A stretch of 30,192 nucleotides of DNA from positions 1 through 30,192 of the IMG/VR virus record IMGVR_UViG_3300046170_000097; one strand, written 5' to 3'. This DNA comes from a virus. Made by a program: the position numbers and the translations under genes. Of the stretch, positions 1-8,780 are shown piece after piece; the first letter of the stretch is position 1, and the number at the start of each line of letters is the position of its first letter. A model generated the notes under the pieces. It did no database searches, was not told the origin of the DNA, and saw only the letters and a program-made list of their open reading frames with translations.

Positions 1-1402
1 ATGCTGACTTAACATTTGGAGAGTGGGAAGTATTGAACGCCCCTAAACCTCTCTGAAATACAGAAGATAACACTCCTACAGTCACTCCGTAGCCCAATTT
101 CTTTTTGTACTTCTCGTTAAACTCATCCGCTTTCTTTTGTAAGGATGCACGGTCTTTTTTAGAGACCTTTGCACCCGTCTTTCCGGATGCATCACCTTTT
201 GCGGACCCCTCACCCTTTGGTCTAGGGTTCGGAGTGTCCGATTTGGGAGCTTTAGGAGAGCTTTTTATGCCACCTTTTGGTCCCACCTCTGCTAGATTGT
301 GCTTTTCACAGGGCATATACCAGGTTTTGCCTTCAAATTCGTGTTCGTGATATCCTTCGCATCCAATATCTTCAGCAGCTTTCTCTGCAAGCTCCTTTGT
401 TGCATACGCAAGCCTATCATCTATTATAGCGGTGTTCTTGTCAATAACCATAGATGCAAACTCCCCCCTTCTGAATTGCTTCATCTTACGGATAGCCCAA
501 TTTACACCTTCAGTACCACCCCAACCAAGCCAAGCAACATATCCCTTGTCTTTCCAAGGAGTTCCCCTTAAGTCTGGGTCTATAGTAGCGTTTCTACGGT
601 GTCTATTAAATGAAGCCATCCTAGCAATCGTTGAGCGGCTGATTTTTTGACCTTTAGAGAGCTGATTGGCTCTTCGCCAGCCCACCCTACTCATTCCTTT
701 AACCTCATCACGGCCATAACGTAAACGCCAATCGAGGACTTTCTGTGCATTTTCTCTTGCAGCCTTAGGATAATCATCATATGTGCGTAATTCGACCTCC
801 ATAGCCTCTGTAAGCTCTTCTATGAGTGATAAAGCCTCTAGTTCTTCATCTCCATACTCAGGAAGTTGCTCTTGAGGTCTTTCCATAGCGTCTGCGAAGT
901 GTCCTTCGATGCTAAAACCTTTTACTTTACCTGTTTTAACGTAATCTGACCACACTGAGTCATCATATACCTTCATAGAGACCATCCAAGTACCATTAGG
1001 TAGGTCAAAACCGTATTTTCTTGATTTGTCTTGATTTGTATCGTCTATAATCCAAGATTCTACGACAGATAAGCCATCTAGGTCTCCATCGTGTTCTAAA
1101 GTAGCATTATTTTGATATCCTTTAGTCAGGAAAAGCTCTGAGGCTTTTCTGACGGTATCTTCAGAGAAATAAATGTAATATTCATCCTCTCCACTTCTTC
1201 GGTATATCTTTTTATTAGGAATTAGAGCAGGTCCCATAAGAATCTTCTTCTCTTGATCTACTTCTGCTAGTTTCACCTCTTGAGAACTAAGCATAATGAA
1301 GTCCTCTTGTATTGCTGGGTCGTCTACGATTGAAATAGCATCTATTCCACTGATTTCATTCTCCTCATCAATGATAAGTTCGATTACTTTTATTTCTTCC
1401 AT
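1..1402 (-). CDS. Prohead maturation protease, XkdF-like (Peptidase S78_2), first 467 codons; runs off the left edge
   Basis: The frame opens at an ATG at 1402 and stays open to base 1. Residues 1-170 resemble XkdF-type phage serine proteases, which trim capsid and scaffold proteins during head maturation. The start reads VIELIIDEENEISGIDAISI; candidate catalytic residues are His104 (TLEHDG) and Ser164 (KGFSIEG). Residues of about 190-300 form a second conserved region (RVGWRRANQLS, RMASFNRH, KGYVAWLGWGG), followed by a Cys/His segment (CEGYHEHE, YMPCEKH) and a Gly/Lys/Pro-rich linker. The last codon is split by the window edge and is completed by bases 30192-30191. The gene lies 32 bp downstream of the tape measure stop. 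Domain roles beyond the protease are unknown to me. Confidence 0.85.
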   Translation of the reverse strand, partial: MEEIKVIELIIDEENEISGIDAISIVDDPAIQEDFIMLSSQEVKLAEVDQEKKILMGPALIPNKKIYRRSGEDEYYIYFSEDTVRKASELFLTKGYQNNATLEHDGDLDGLSVVESWIIDDTNQDKSRKYGFDLPNGTWMVSMKVYDDSVWSDYVKTGKVKGFSIEGHFADAMERPQEQLPEYGDEELEALSLIEELTEAMEVELRTYDDYPKAARENAQKVLDWRLRYGRDEVKGMSRVGWRRANQLSKGQKISRSTIARMASFNRHRRNATIDPDLRGTPWKDKGYVAWLGWGGTEGVNWAIRKMKQFRRGEFASMVIDKNTAIIDDRLAYATKELAEKAAEDIGCEGYHEHEFEGKTWYMPCEKHNLAEVGPKGGIKSSPKAPKSDTPNPRPKGEGSAKGDASGKTGAKVSKKDRASLQKKADEFNEKYKKKLGYGVTVGVLSSVFQRGLGAFNTSHSPNVKSA

Positions 1403-1434
1403 ACCTAAATAACTTATTAAGTTGCTTTTTGTTC

Positions 1435-2871
1435 TTATCCGAACGATGCAGTGTTTGTTATATTTCTGTCAAGCTCTTGCTGTGTTGATATATCTTTACC
1501 AACCACGAATGCTTTTACAGGTTTAGCTTGTTGTCCAGCAACAGTTTCTGCTAATTGAGATGTTTCTGACGCACCTACTACATTGAAGTCTGGAGCCGAT
1601 ATACTTGCGCCTGCTCCACCACCTCCGCCAGCTCCGCCACCTATTGCTGAAGGAACAAATTTAGTTCTTGCTATAGCTGCGACTTGAGCAAGACCCAATC
1701 CTATTACTGCAGTCATAGCTATAATTTTACCAACAAGACCTAGCTTTTCTCTAGCTAAAACATCTGTAGCGGCTAAATAAGTATTTACTAATGCATTAGC
1801 TATAGCAACTTTCTTATCATTCTCAAACTGTCTTTCTGCAATTTTATCTCTTTTTGCCTGAAGAGCTTCTTCGTTAGCTGCTATCTGAGCGTTTATACCC
1901 TCTCTTTGTTTAGCTGATAACGATTCGTTTTTCAGTCTTTCTTTTAGTTGGTTGTTGGCTAGAACAGTCCTTCTTTCTTCTATAGATATATCAGCTTCAT
2001 AAGCTGCTTGTGTTGCTTGAGAAAACATAGATGTGACCTGTTGAACAGTGGTAACGAGTTCGTCTATAAACCTTTTTTCATTTTTATTTCTGAGAGAATC
2101 ATAATAATCTCTTATTTTTTGCTTATCTGCTTCAGCAAGTCCTACAAGCTCCACCTCTTCGTCTAGCAGCTCTAACAATTTCAAGGACTCTTTCTCCATT
2201 CGGTCTATCCTTTGCTCAGATGTCTCGACAACGAACTGCCCCATAAAGTTCATTCGCTCCCCTAAAGCCATATCAAAAGCATCTAACTCCCTTAAACCTT
2301 CGTCTAAGTTTAATTCACTAAAGTCTAACGAAACCTTAAGCTCTTTTGATTTATCTATAAATTCATCGAATTTATCAATAGGTATTTTCTTACCAAACTC
2401 ATCAAGTTCAAAACCTTGTTTCTTGTATAATTCAGCTAAATCTTTTAAGTTCTGAACTTGCTCATCCTGGAGTGTATTAAATTCGGATCCTAATTTATTT
2501 AACAGGTCTTGCTGTATACTTCTAGAGATGGTATTGCTTAAATCTATTTTGTTTAAATCCTGTTTTTCTTTCTGTATATCTGAAAAGGTTTTTTCCTGAT
2601 CTATATTGTTTTTAGTTATTTTTTCTCTAAGCTCAGATATTGCTCTCTCTATCTCAAGCTCTTCTTTTTTTGTTTTAGCTAATTGTAGTATTTTCTCATT
2701 CCTTTCCTCTTCTGTTAGTAAATTATCTTGAAGAATAGCCTTGAGTCTTTTCTCCGTCTTTAGCATACCCGAAGCAATGTCAATACCCTCCTGTCTTGTT
2801 ATGTTATTATCATCTAAAGCATCAGTAAGTTCATTTACTATAATTACTTGCTGAGATACAGCATCAGTCAA
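1435..2871 (-). CDS. Tail tape measure protein, C-terminal fragment
   Basis: This 478-residue stretch is mostly long charged helices (coiled-coil-like, residues of about 1-360). A hydrophobic segment follows (VGKIIAMTAVIGLGLAQVAA), then a Gly-rich tail. That is the build of a phage tape measure protein, which sets tail length and is ejected with the DNA. The apparent start at 2871 is a TTG and is not convincing. The same frame is open further upstream to about 2990 and encodes KGPLGIVLAFQTVISLIDYF, a segment typical of tape measures in Bacteroidota phages. The fragment is best read as the 3' part of a gene whose 5' part is at 3110-3360. The repaired protein would be about 640 residues. Confidence 0.75.
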   Translation of the reverse strand: MTDAVSQQVIIVNELTDALDDNNITRQEGIDIASGMLKTEKRLKAILQDNLLTEEERNEKILQLAKTKKEELEIERAISELREKITKNNIDQEKTFSDIQKEKQDLNKIDLSNTISRSIQQDLLNKLGSEFNTLQDEQVQNLKDLAELYKKQGFELDEFGKKIPIDKFDEFIDKSKELKVSLDFSELNLDEGLRELDAFDMALGERMNFMGQFVVETSEQRIDRMEKESLKLLELLDEEVELVGLAEADKQKIRDYYDSLRNKNEKRFIDELVTTVQQVTSMFSQATQAAYEADISIEERRTVLANNQLKERLKNESLSAKQREGINAQIAANEEALQAKRDKIAERQFENDKKVAIANALVNTYLAATDVLAREKLGLVGKIIAMTAVIGLGLAQVAAIARTKFVPSAIGGGAGGGGGAGASISAPDFNVVGASETSQLAETVAGQQAKPVKAFVVGKDISTQQELDRNITNTASFG

Positions 2872-3112
2872 GTCCTCAGTAGTTTGTTGTGCTTTTTTTG
2901 TTGAACCAGCAAAATAGTCAATTAACGATATAACAGTCTGAAAAGCTAAAACAATTCCTAAAGGACCTTTACCTAAAGGTTTGCTTAAGCACCGTTAATG
3001 CTTCTTTAAATCCTCCTGATGTAGGATATTAGCGTGACAAATAGTGTAGATAACTGAGACAGGTTGTTCGCAACACCCCTAATTCCGTAAGGGCATATCC
3101 GATATAGTTCTA
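2872..3112 (-). pseudogene. Frameshifted middle of the tape measure gene
   Basis: Coding sense is present here but jumps frame. Following the best sense gives GRTISDMPYGIRGVANNLSQ, then LSTLFVTLISTSGGFKEALT, then VLKQTLGKGPLGIVLAFQ. To read through, one base must be dropped at each of four places: near 3113-3115 (GGG), 3091-3093 (CCC), 3020-3026, and 2966-2980. All four are apparent single-base insertions, three of them in or beside short homopolymers. Clustered sequencing or assembly errors explain this better than programmed frameshifting. True gene decay cannot be excluded. Confidence 0.65.
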
Positions 3113-3469
3113 CCCTAATTCTACAAGAGTAGCACCAGCAAGCCCAGACTTATTCATCATATCTAGGTTTTTCTTACCCATAGTTTCAAGGGCATCTCCT
3201 GTATCTAAAGAAGCATTCTTCAGCTTCTTCATACCCGACTCTAGTTTAACGAATCCCTTAGTGAGACCGTCTATTTTCATTTTAACGTCTCCGTCAATAA
3301 CCTTTATCTCTATTTGGTACTCACCTTTTGCTACTTGCCATCTCTTATGTTTTTTAAGTGCTTCTTTTATTGTTCTAGGTGCTTGGTATTTTCCTTTGGC
3401 GATGTCGATGTAAGGCGACACGCCATAGTAATCATCTAACTTCAATAAGTCTAAAATATTCTTTATCAT
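3110..3469 (-). CDS. Small tail protein fused in frame to the tape measure N-terminus
   Basis: The ATG at 3469 overlaps the upstream stop as ATGA. Residues 1-46 (MIKNILDLLKLDDYYGVSPY...) look like a separate small protein. From about residue 48, YQIEIKVIDGDVKMKIDGLT begins a typical tape measure N-terminus. An out-of-frame ATG lies at about 3341. Removing one A from the AAAA run near 3325-3328 would give a tape measure starting MASSKGEYQIEIKV and would end the small protein about 52 residues long at a TAG. I infer that the fusion is an indel artefact like those just downstream. The frame stops at 3110 because of the extra G near 3113. Confidence 0.6.
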   Translation of the reverse strand: MIKNILDLLKLDDYYGVSPYIDIAKGKYQAPRTIKEALKKHKRWQVAKGEYQIEIKVIDGDVKMKIDGLTKGFVKLESGMKKLKNASLDTGDALETMGKKNLDMMNKSGLAGATLVELG

Positions 3470-5781
3470 AATACGTTTAATAATTCTAGTTTAGATTCAC
3501 CTGTTTTTAGGTTTGTATCTATTGAGTTTATAGTAAACACTTTGTCTCCTATTTGAAATCTATCATTTAACTTGTAGTTAAGTAATATACTAGTTGGCAA
3601 ATGTGCTGTTAGTTTGAATATTCTTTTTTTAGCGTTAAAAGCATCTTCTATGTATGTTTGATAAAACTTCTTAAACAATGAATTTGTTGTACCGCCATAA
3701 TTTTTCTGATTCCATTCGTCAATCTCATCGTCAAAATTTATAGTAAAATCTGGAGGTACTGATGCTGTTCCGCTTTCTACTGTATTAGACGGTTTCCAAT
3801 AAGAGGTTAAGGCTTCGTGTGCTGCTCCATTCCAATTTAATCTATAATCACCAGTCAAACCACTAACTATAATTCCATAAAAAAGGAAGGGTGATGTTAA
3901 AACAGAATCATAATTTGCTGTTGGTTGAGGTGTTGCATCTGCATCTGGCTTAAAATTATTTCCTGCTGAATAACCCCATTGAAAATCTGTTAAACCTATT
4001 CCACTTGTATTATCATCAATAAGTCTTTCAAACTTAAAGTGTTCAAATGGAGTTTCTATTTTATATGGCTTACCTCTGTCTACGCCTTGAGGATGGTAAA
4101 TTGCATCTCCGAACACTTCGTTATTTACTTCTTCGTGATTAAGCATTAAAAGTGTTTTAGTCTTTTTATTCTTAAACTCAATCTCACTAAATGGAACTGT
4201 GGATTCTACATCCGCCTCTGAAGAATCAACATATTTGCTTATATCAAAAATCTTCGGATTATCATTGTAATAATCATCAAGTGGTAAAACCCTTATCTTT
4301 CCATAATCAGCATCATTTCTATCATCTATAAAATATGATGTAAGATTAAACACTTTAAATAAACCAGAAAGAAAATCAATCGTTTTCATTTTTGGTATTC
4401 TCTCTGTTGGTATTATTTCGCCACTATCCGTTGCTGTTATTGATGCAGAATCATAATAAGCATCATATATTGTGGAATAAGATGCTACTGAATTGTCCGC
4501 TTTCTGCTGTCTTATTCTTAAACTAAAATCAGCTTGAAAACCACCTTCTGAATTAACAAGAAACTTAATCCCCCAATCCTTTAAATCTGCAGGAACTGTT
4601 GACGGTATTGCTAATGTTGTTGATACTGTTTTCGTTGATGTTAAATTATCAAAAACCCCTACTGTGGAATTGTTATCCAAAGTATTTATCATACTTACGC
4701 TATAAGAAGTTGATGCGGTAGTTGTAACTGTTAAATCTAAAAGTATTCTATATCTATCTGCATTTTTTAAAGAACCGCCACCTAAAAAGGTTTGAACCCT
4801 TAAAATTGAATCCGTTTCTCCGCCAGAAGTAATAAAAGAAGGTGTGATGCTTCCGCTAAAAGGGTATTCAAAGAAGTCTGACAACTGGTCTCCAGAGTCG
4901 TGTGCAAAGCTAGATAATGTGGTTTCTGTTGTTTCATCATCTCCACCTATCTTTCCTTTCTCCCTGCTCAACCACATATACAGACCTCTATTTTCAGTTG
5001 TACCGTCTCCAGCAAATGCTTCTGAATCAAAAAAGTCTCTTGTGAATATCAAATCCACAGGATAACCATTTGCAACATTATACTTGTTTTCTATTGCTTC
5101 TATTATGTATAAAAGGCGTATGGCTGGCTTTAGGTCATCAAACTGCAATGCTACGTCTGCGTTATGCGAACCTTGAGTGTGATATGATAGATTTCCAGAA
5201 ATAGTGTCTGATGAATGGTTGTCATCTGAATCAAAATAAAGTCTCTTTGTGTGTGTTACTAATGGAACGACTATTGGGTCATATTTAACTACGCTATCAA
5301 CTGTTTTATTTAGGTTACTTGTAAGTCTTGCTTTAGTGGTTACACTCGTATATGTATATTTAAAGTTGTCAAGCCAAGTAAGTGATTCTAATTCATCATC
5401 GCTAAGCAAGTCCTTTAATGTAACTGTATTACCAAAGAATGTTACGTTGTAAGCGAATGGCTTGTTATTTTTCATCTTCACACTATTAAGAAATACCTTA
5501 CCGTCTCTAAACGGGATATAATTTATCTCAAGCCTTGATTCAATCTTTTTTCTTGCATCAAACGCACCGTTTGATATAAAATAGTTATAGAAATGTCTAA
5601 ATATCTTGTTATTCTTCTTTGAGGCAGGTATTGTAAATGATTGAGAGAAGTCAGTAAACACTTTTGCTATATCTCGTATATCCTGTATTTTAGACGTTAC
5701 AGAGATTGTTTCATCTTCAAACAAGTCTACCGCCTGATAAACGTTATCGGCATCTTTTATATAAAGTACAACTTTATTCAT
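3466..5781 (-). CDS. Large tail-tip / baseplate-like structural protein
   Basis: This 771-residue protein has an N-terminus (ISVTSKIQDIRDIAKVFTDF, then SQSFTIPASKKNNKIFRHFY) that I recognise as conserved among flavobacterial phages next to the tape measure. The middle (about 190-430) is rich in Ser, Thr and Asp, as in beta-structured receptor or fibre modules. The end (FQIGDKVFTINSIDTNLKTG) looks like a small beta barrel. The role is inferred from position: a long gene upstream of the tape measure in transcription order, translationally coupled on both sides (TAATG at 5781, ATGA at 3466-3469). It probably forms part of the tail tip or the host-contact apparatus. No enzyme motif is visible. 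Confidence 0.65.
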   Translation of the reverse strand: MNKVVLYIKDADNVYQAVDLFEDETISVTSKIQDIRDIAKVFTDFSQSFTIPASKKNNKIFRHFYNYFISNGAFDARKKIESRLEINYIPFRDGKVFLNSVKMKNNKPFAYNVTFFGNTVTLKDLLSDDELESLTWLDNFKYTYTSVTTKARLTSNLNKTVDSVVKYDPIVVPLVTHTKRLYFDSDDNHSSDTISGNLSYHTQGSHNADVALQFDDLKPAIRLLYIIEAIENKYNVANGYPVDLIFTRDFFDSEAFAGDGTTENRGLYMWLSREKGKIGGDDETTETTLSSFAHDSGDQLSDFFEYPFSGSITPSFITSGGETDSILRVQTFLGGGSLKNADRYRILLDLTVTTTASTSYSVSMINTLDNNSTVGVFDNLTSTKTVSTTLAIPSTVPADLKDWGIKFLVNSEGGFQADFSLRIRQQKADNSVASYSTIYDAYYDSASITATDSGEIIPTERIPKMKTIDFLSGLFKVFNLTSYFIDDRNDADYGKIRVLPLDDYYNDNPKIFDISKYVDSSEADVESTVPFSEIEFKNKKTKTLLMLNHEEVNNEVFGDAIYHPQGVDRGKPYKIETPFEHFKFERLIDDNTSGIGLTDFQWGYSAGNNFKPDADATPQPTANYDSVLTSPFLFYGIIVSGLTGDYRLNWNGAAHEALTSYWKPSNTVESGTASVPPDFTINFDDEIDEWNQKNYGGTTNSLFKKFYQTYIEDAFNAKKRIFKLTAHLPTSILLNYKLNDRFQIGDKVFTINSIDTNLKTGESKLELLNVL

Positions 5782-6974
5782 TATCGAATATTGTTTATTT
5801 TATCTGCTGCAACATCAAACTCCATACTGTATTGAACGAGTTTGTCGTTTACTCTTTTTTTCATCTGAAGCGATTGTGTTTTTAGCTTCAACGGTACAAT
5901 TTTCTCTTCGTCTGTAAGCCTTGTCATCCAAACTTGCTCTGATAACATAAGCTGTTTTATATGTTCATTGCAAGACTCATCTATGTAGTCTGTGTTTAGC
6001 GTTATGCTATCATTACCTATTAAGTTCAATGTTCTCATTTGATGCTCTGAAGTGTCATAAGAGAAGTTTGCAAAGTCCATTACAGAAGCCTTGTAATCCT
6101 CCTTTTTTATATTCAAAGATTCATTGCTTCTTCTTGTGAAGTAAATGTCTTGTAGTGCGCCATACTTATTCACAAACGTAACTCTTATTGGCTCATACTT
6201 TGAGCAATCAAATGTTTTTACTTTTAGTATCTTCGTTTTTGTTTCTGTGGCGTTTGTATAATTCACATACACCTCGTCAACCTTTCCTATATCAAACGAG
6301 TCTTCAAACGCCTCAAGTAATGAGTTTGCTTCAAGTATACCACCATCTTCTAATACTCTTTCTTTGTAGCTGTCTGCTGTTGAATTGCTATCAGAAGCTA
6401 TGTATTGGATTGCTTCAGATGTTGTTGGGTTTGCTGGATCTGTATAAACAACATTTTTAGAATATACAGTTTCCCCGTTTAATCTAAACGCTACGCTATT
6501 TGTACTACCTGTGTAAACAGGAATATTCACGCTTCTGTCATTAACTCTGTATATAGTACCTTCAGACATCATTAGTCCTTCATCAAAGTCTGGATTGATA
6601 CCTTCTTCAAAGTAACCATATCCATCTGTTGCTATAAATTGGTTATAATAATCACTTGGCGTTACTGTTGGTGAAGAAAGTGTGTTGCCGTTTTCATCAA
6701 AAGCAGTAATTATAGGATTTACCAAAACTACATAACTATCATATTCGCCATCATACTTTATCTGGATGTAGTCTCTTACAAGTTCAGATATTTCAAATAC
6801 AACGTAATTGTTACCTTCTAACTCCGCTTTAACTATGGTGTACTTTAAATCTTCAGGGTCGGGAGTTGAATCTCCTGCGCCCTCATATATGTATAGTTTA
6901 AGTTCCGCCTCAAATAGTGATGCGTGATAAACCTTTATGTAAAAAGGGCTTCGTGTGTTTATTAATCTTGCCAT
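5781..6974 (-). CDS. Tail structural protein, baseplate-associated, unknown fold
   Basis: This is a 397-residue protein of Bacteroidota phage type starting MARLINTRSPFYIKVYHAS. It is rich in short beta-like stretches. At about residues 206-226 it carries SYKERVLEDGGILEANSLLE, which resembles a segment of the 65-residue protein at 25389-25586. The start overlaps the upstream stop as TAATG at 6974, and its own stop overlaps the next ATG in the same way at 5781. These overlaps place it in one tail operon with the 771-residue protein and the tape measure. A structural role at the tail tip is likely; the precise part is not known. Confidence 0.6.
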   Translation of the reverse strand: MARLINTRSPFYIKVYHASLFEAELKLYIYEGAGDSTPDPEDLKYTIVKAELEGNNYVVFEISELVRDYIQIKYDGEYDSYVVLVNPIITAFDENGNTLSSPTVTPSDYYNQFIATDGYGYFEEGINPDFDEGLMMSEGTIYRVNDRSVNIPVYTGSTNSVAFRLNGETVYSKNVVYTDPANPTTSEAIQYIASDSNSTADSYKERVLEDGGILEANSLLEAFEDSFDIGKVDEVYVNYTNATETKTKILKVKTFDCSKYEPIRVTFVNKYGALQDIYFTRRSNESLNIKKEDYKASVMDFANFSYDTSEHQMRTLNLIGNDSITLNTDYIDESCNEHIKQLMLSEQVWMTRLTDEEKIVPLKLKTQSLQMKKRVNDKLVQYSMEFDVAADKINNIR

Positions 6975-7441
6975 TACTTAAGATTTGGTATTTGTTCCTC
7001 TAATTGTTCTTCTAAGTCTTTTAGGTATGAATCACCTATTCTTTTTGTTATTATATCCTGTGATTTAATAAATGATTTAGCCACATAATTTATCCCAGGA
7101 TAACCCCGCTTCATTAATGTTTTACTAACCGCAAAAGCAAATTGCTCTAACGATTTATTGTTCTTTGGGACAATCTTTTTGAGGGTTGCCCAACGAATTA
7201 GAGGTTGTATAGGGACGTACTTACCTGGCCTTCTACCTAAATCTACGTTAGATGAGTAATTATACCCCTCCGGAGACCTTGCCTCATTCTTAATGCCAAT
7301 ACCATCTTCAAAAAAATCTGTCTTAAAAGAGTCTCTTACAGAACCACTAGCAACCCTATCTCTTGTGGTTATCTCATTAACCATATCTTGGATAAGCTCA
7401 TTAGCAATCTCACGCAATGTCCCTTCTAAATTAGACCCCAT
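6974..7441 (-). CDS. Tail completion / neck protein, HK97 gp10-like
   Basis: The protein is 155 residues when started at the ATG at 7441, which forms TAATG with the upstream stop; a start six bases earlier is less likely. The pattern SGSVRDSFKTDF, then DLGRRPGKYVPIQPLIRWA, and a C-terminal helical region with FAFAVSKTLMKRG, is typical of the HK97 gp10 family. Proteins of this family sit in the neck or tail-completion complex. It follows the putative tail terminator gene, the usual order for a siphovirus tail module. The family call is by pattern only. Confidence 0.65.
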   Translation of the reverse strand: MGSNLEGTLREIANELIQDMVNEITTRDRVASGSVRDSFKTDFFEDGIGIKNEARSPEGYNYSSNVDLGRRPGKYVPIQPLIRWATLKKIVPKNNKSLEQFAFAVSKTLMKRGYPGINYVAKSFIKSQDIITKRIGDSYLKDLEEQLEEQIPNLK

Positions 7442-7902
7442 TAGCAAATACTTATATCGTTATTAGGAAATGATATAGTGATATTGAGAGACCAGCCTGC
7501 AAGCTGGTTCTCAAATCTATCTAAAAATGGCTCTGCAGACACATTACTCTCCACTTGAAAAAGCTCATCGTAACTGCTTCCCCTTCTCAGGTCCGACACT
7601 AAGATGTTGGCTTCCGCCAACAGAGTGTTTAGGATATCCTGAAGGTTGTCATTACTGTAAAAATCATCTGTAACCGCCGAATTCCGATTGTCGTCTACTA
7701 CATCAAGCAATGTAAGGCTTATTCCGACTTCTAGCTTGTGTTCCTGTATAGAGGTAGTTCCAAGCCCGATATGAGCGATGGGATATATATCTGTCTTATT
7801 GAGGTCTATATCAAACAAATCACCAAACGATACTGTCTGTATGTTAGGGGACGACCTTAGTTTGTCTTTCATTTTGTCTAATACTTGATATACTGCTCTC
7901 AT
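7441..7902 (-). CDS. Putative tail terminator protein
   Basis: This 153-residue protein starts MRAVYQVLDKMKDKLRSSPN, has a central YPIAHIGLGTTSIQEHKLEV and ends FLDRFENQLAGWSLNITISF. That resembles small tail-terminator-like proteins of Bacteroidota phages, which cap the tail tube before it joins the head. The start lies in an ATGA overlap with a 23-codon ORF. The gene is followed immediately by the gp10-like completion protein, which supports a neck or tail-end role. The assignment is inferred from pattern and position. Confidence 0.6.
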   Translation of the reverse strand: MRAVYQVLDKMKDKLRSSPNIQTVSFGDLFDIDLNKTDIYPIAHIGLGTTSIQEHKLEVGISLTLLDVVDDNRNSAVTDDFYSNDNLQDILNTLLAEANILVSDLRRGSSYDELFQVESNVSAEPFLDRFENQLAGWSLNITISFPNNDISIC

Positions 7903-7970
7903 TGCTTATATGCTTTTTTTATTCTTTCTGCTTCTAATTCGTTTTTCTCTTTTTCAAACTCTAACCACAT
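7899..7970 (-). CDS. 23-residue charged mini-protein between tail genes
   Basis: A minus-strand ORF runs from an ATG at 7968-7970 to a TGA at 7899-7901 and encodes MWLEFEKEKNELEAERIKKA plus three residues. Its ATG shares a base with the upstream TAA (TAATG), and its stop overlaps the next ATG (ATGA). It therefore fits exactly between two genes with no free base. The product would be a single charged helix. It may be a real mini-protein, or a translational bridge carrying ribosomes from the chaperone-like gene to the terminator gene. Confidence 0.5.
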   Translation of the reverse strand: MWLEFEKEKNELEAERIKKAYKQ

Positions 7971-8680
7971 TAAACATTGATGGACATTGAGTTGAGTGAC
8001 TTCTTCAAACTTTCTGACATCGCTTCCAGCGAGCGCATAGACTGATTGATACCATCCCCACTTACTTCCGAAAGATTGTTCCCTACTTGTCGTAACGCCC
8101 CCCTCGCTTCCTCCGCTAAAGATTGGATTGTAGCTTTCAGTAATTCTTTGCCTAAATGATAAAAAAAAACCATTGCCCCAAGCGCAACTGTAACAGGAGA
8201 ATCCTTCATTACATCTGCATACTTTTCTGAACTACTATAAGGTTCTATTTCATAAAACTCACCCCTTCCAGCAACAATAGGTCTATATAGCACCGCTATA
8301 GCTTTATTCATTGTACTCCAATCAGAAATATACTTCTCCAAGTCAATGTATTCACCTAGAGACATTTCATCCATATTAGGTATAAAACCGAACTCAACTG
8401 TTTTACCGCCTGGATCAGTCATAGTAAACCTTTGCTGAAGTTCAGCCTTTCCATTAAGTAATTGAAGTACGTGAACCACTATACTGTCTAGCTGATTAAT
8501 TGGTAGACTATAGGCCTGCTTCAATGTGATACCGCAAAATATCTCAAGTATCTTTGCTCGTATAAAATCCTCTGCTAAATCTCCTTCAGCATCATCAACT
8601 ATTTTAGCATACTTCTGGTATTTACCTAACTGAATATCCGCCTGCGTTGCAGGAACTTTAAGCTTAATTTCTTTACTCAT
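7970..8680 (-). CDS. Putative tail assembly chaperone-like protein
   Basis: This 236-residue protein opens MSKEIKLKVPATQADIQLGK and continues with IRAKILEIFCGITLKQAYSL and FGFIPNMDEMSLGEYIDLEK. I recognise this pattern from proteins encoded just upstream of the tail genes in many Bacteroidota phages, where a tail-assembly chaperone is expected. An AMVFFYHLGKELL segment and a helical C-terminus follow. It is the first gene of the tail operon, preceded by about 700 bp of non-coding DNA that holds a perfect palindrome. The chaperone role is inferred from position. I see no slippery site giving a longer second product, only the 23-codon ORF that follows. Confidence 0.5.
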   Translation of the reverse strand: MSKEIKLKVPATQADIQLGKYQKYAKIVDDAEGDLAEDFIRAKILEIFCGITLKQAYSLPINQLDSIVVHVLQLLNGKAELQQRFTMTDPGGKTVEFGFIPNMDEMSLGEYIDLEKYISDWSTMNKAIAVLYRPIVAGRGEFYEIEPYSSSEKYADVMKDSPVTVALGAMVFFYHLGKELLKATIQSLAEEARGALRQVGNNLSEVSGDGINQSMRSLEAMSESLKKSLNSMSINV

Positions 8681-8722
8681 ATATATATAACTTAGTTAGT
8701 ACATATTTGTACCATAGGCAAT

Positions 8723-8740
8723 TTGTTATAAATATAACAA
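8723..8740. promoter_or_regulatory. Perfect palindrome upstream of the tail operon
   Basis: TTGTTATA, two A residues, then TATAACAA form a perfect inverted repeat with 8-bp arms. It lies 43 bp upstream of the start of the tail operon at 8680. Its size and position suit an operator for a dimeric regulator of late transcription. I found no clear TAnnTTTG element near it, so the promoter itself is not placed. Confidence 0.45.
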
Positions 8741-8780
8741 AATAATAAACAAAAACGTACAACAAATCCAAAAAAAAACA

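Noticed and set aside
1888-1894. Further GCGTTTA match in the tape measure gene
   Set aside because: Only seven bases agree and the flanks do not match the TTAAACGCA repeat; expected by chance.
6485-6491. TAAACGC, which would be a motif in the opposite orientation
   Set aside because: The match does not extend beyond seven bases, so it does not contradict the single-orientation pattern.
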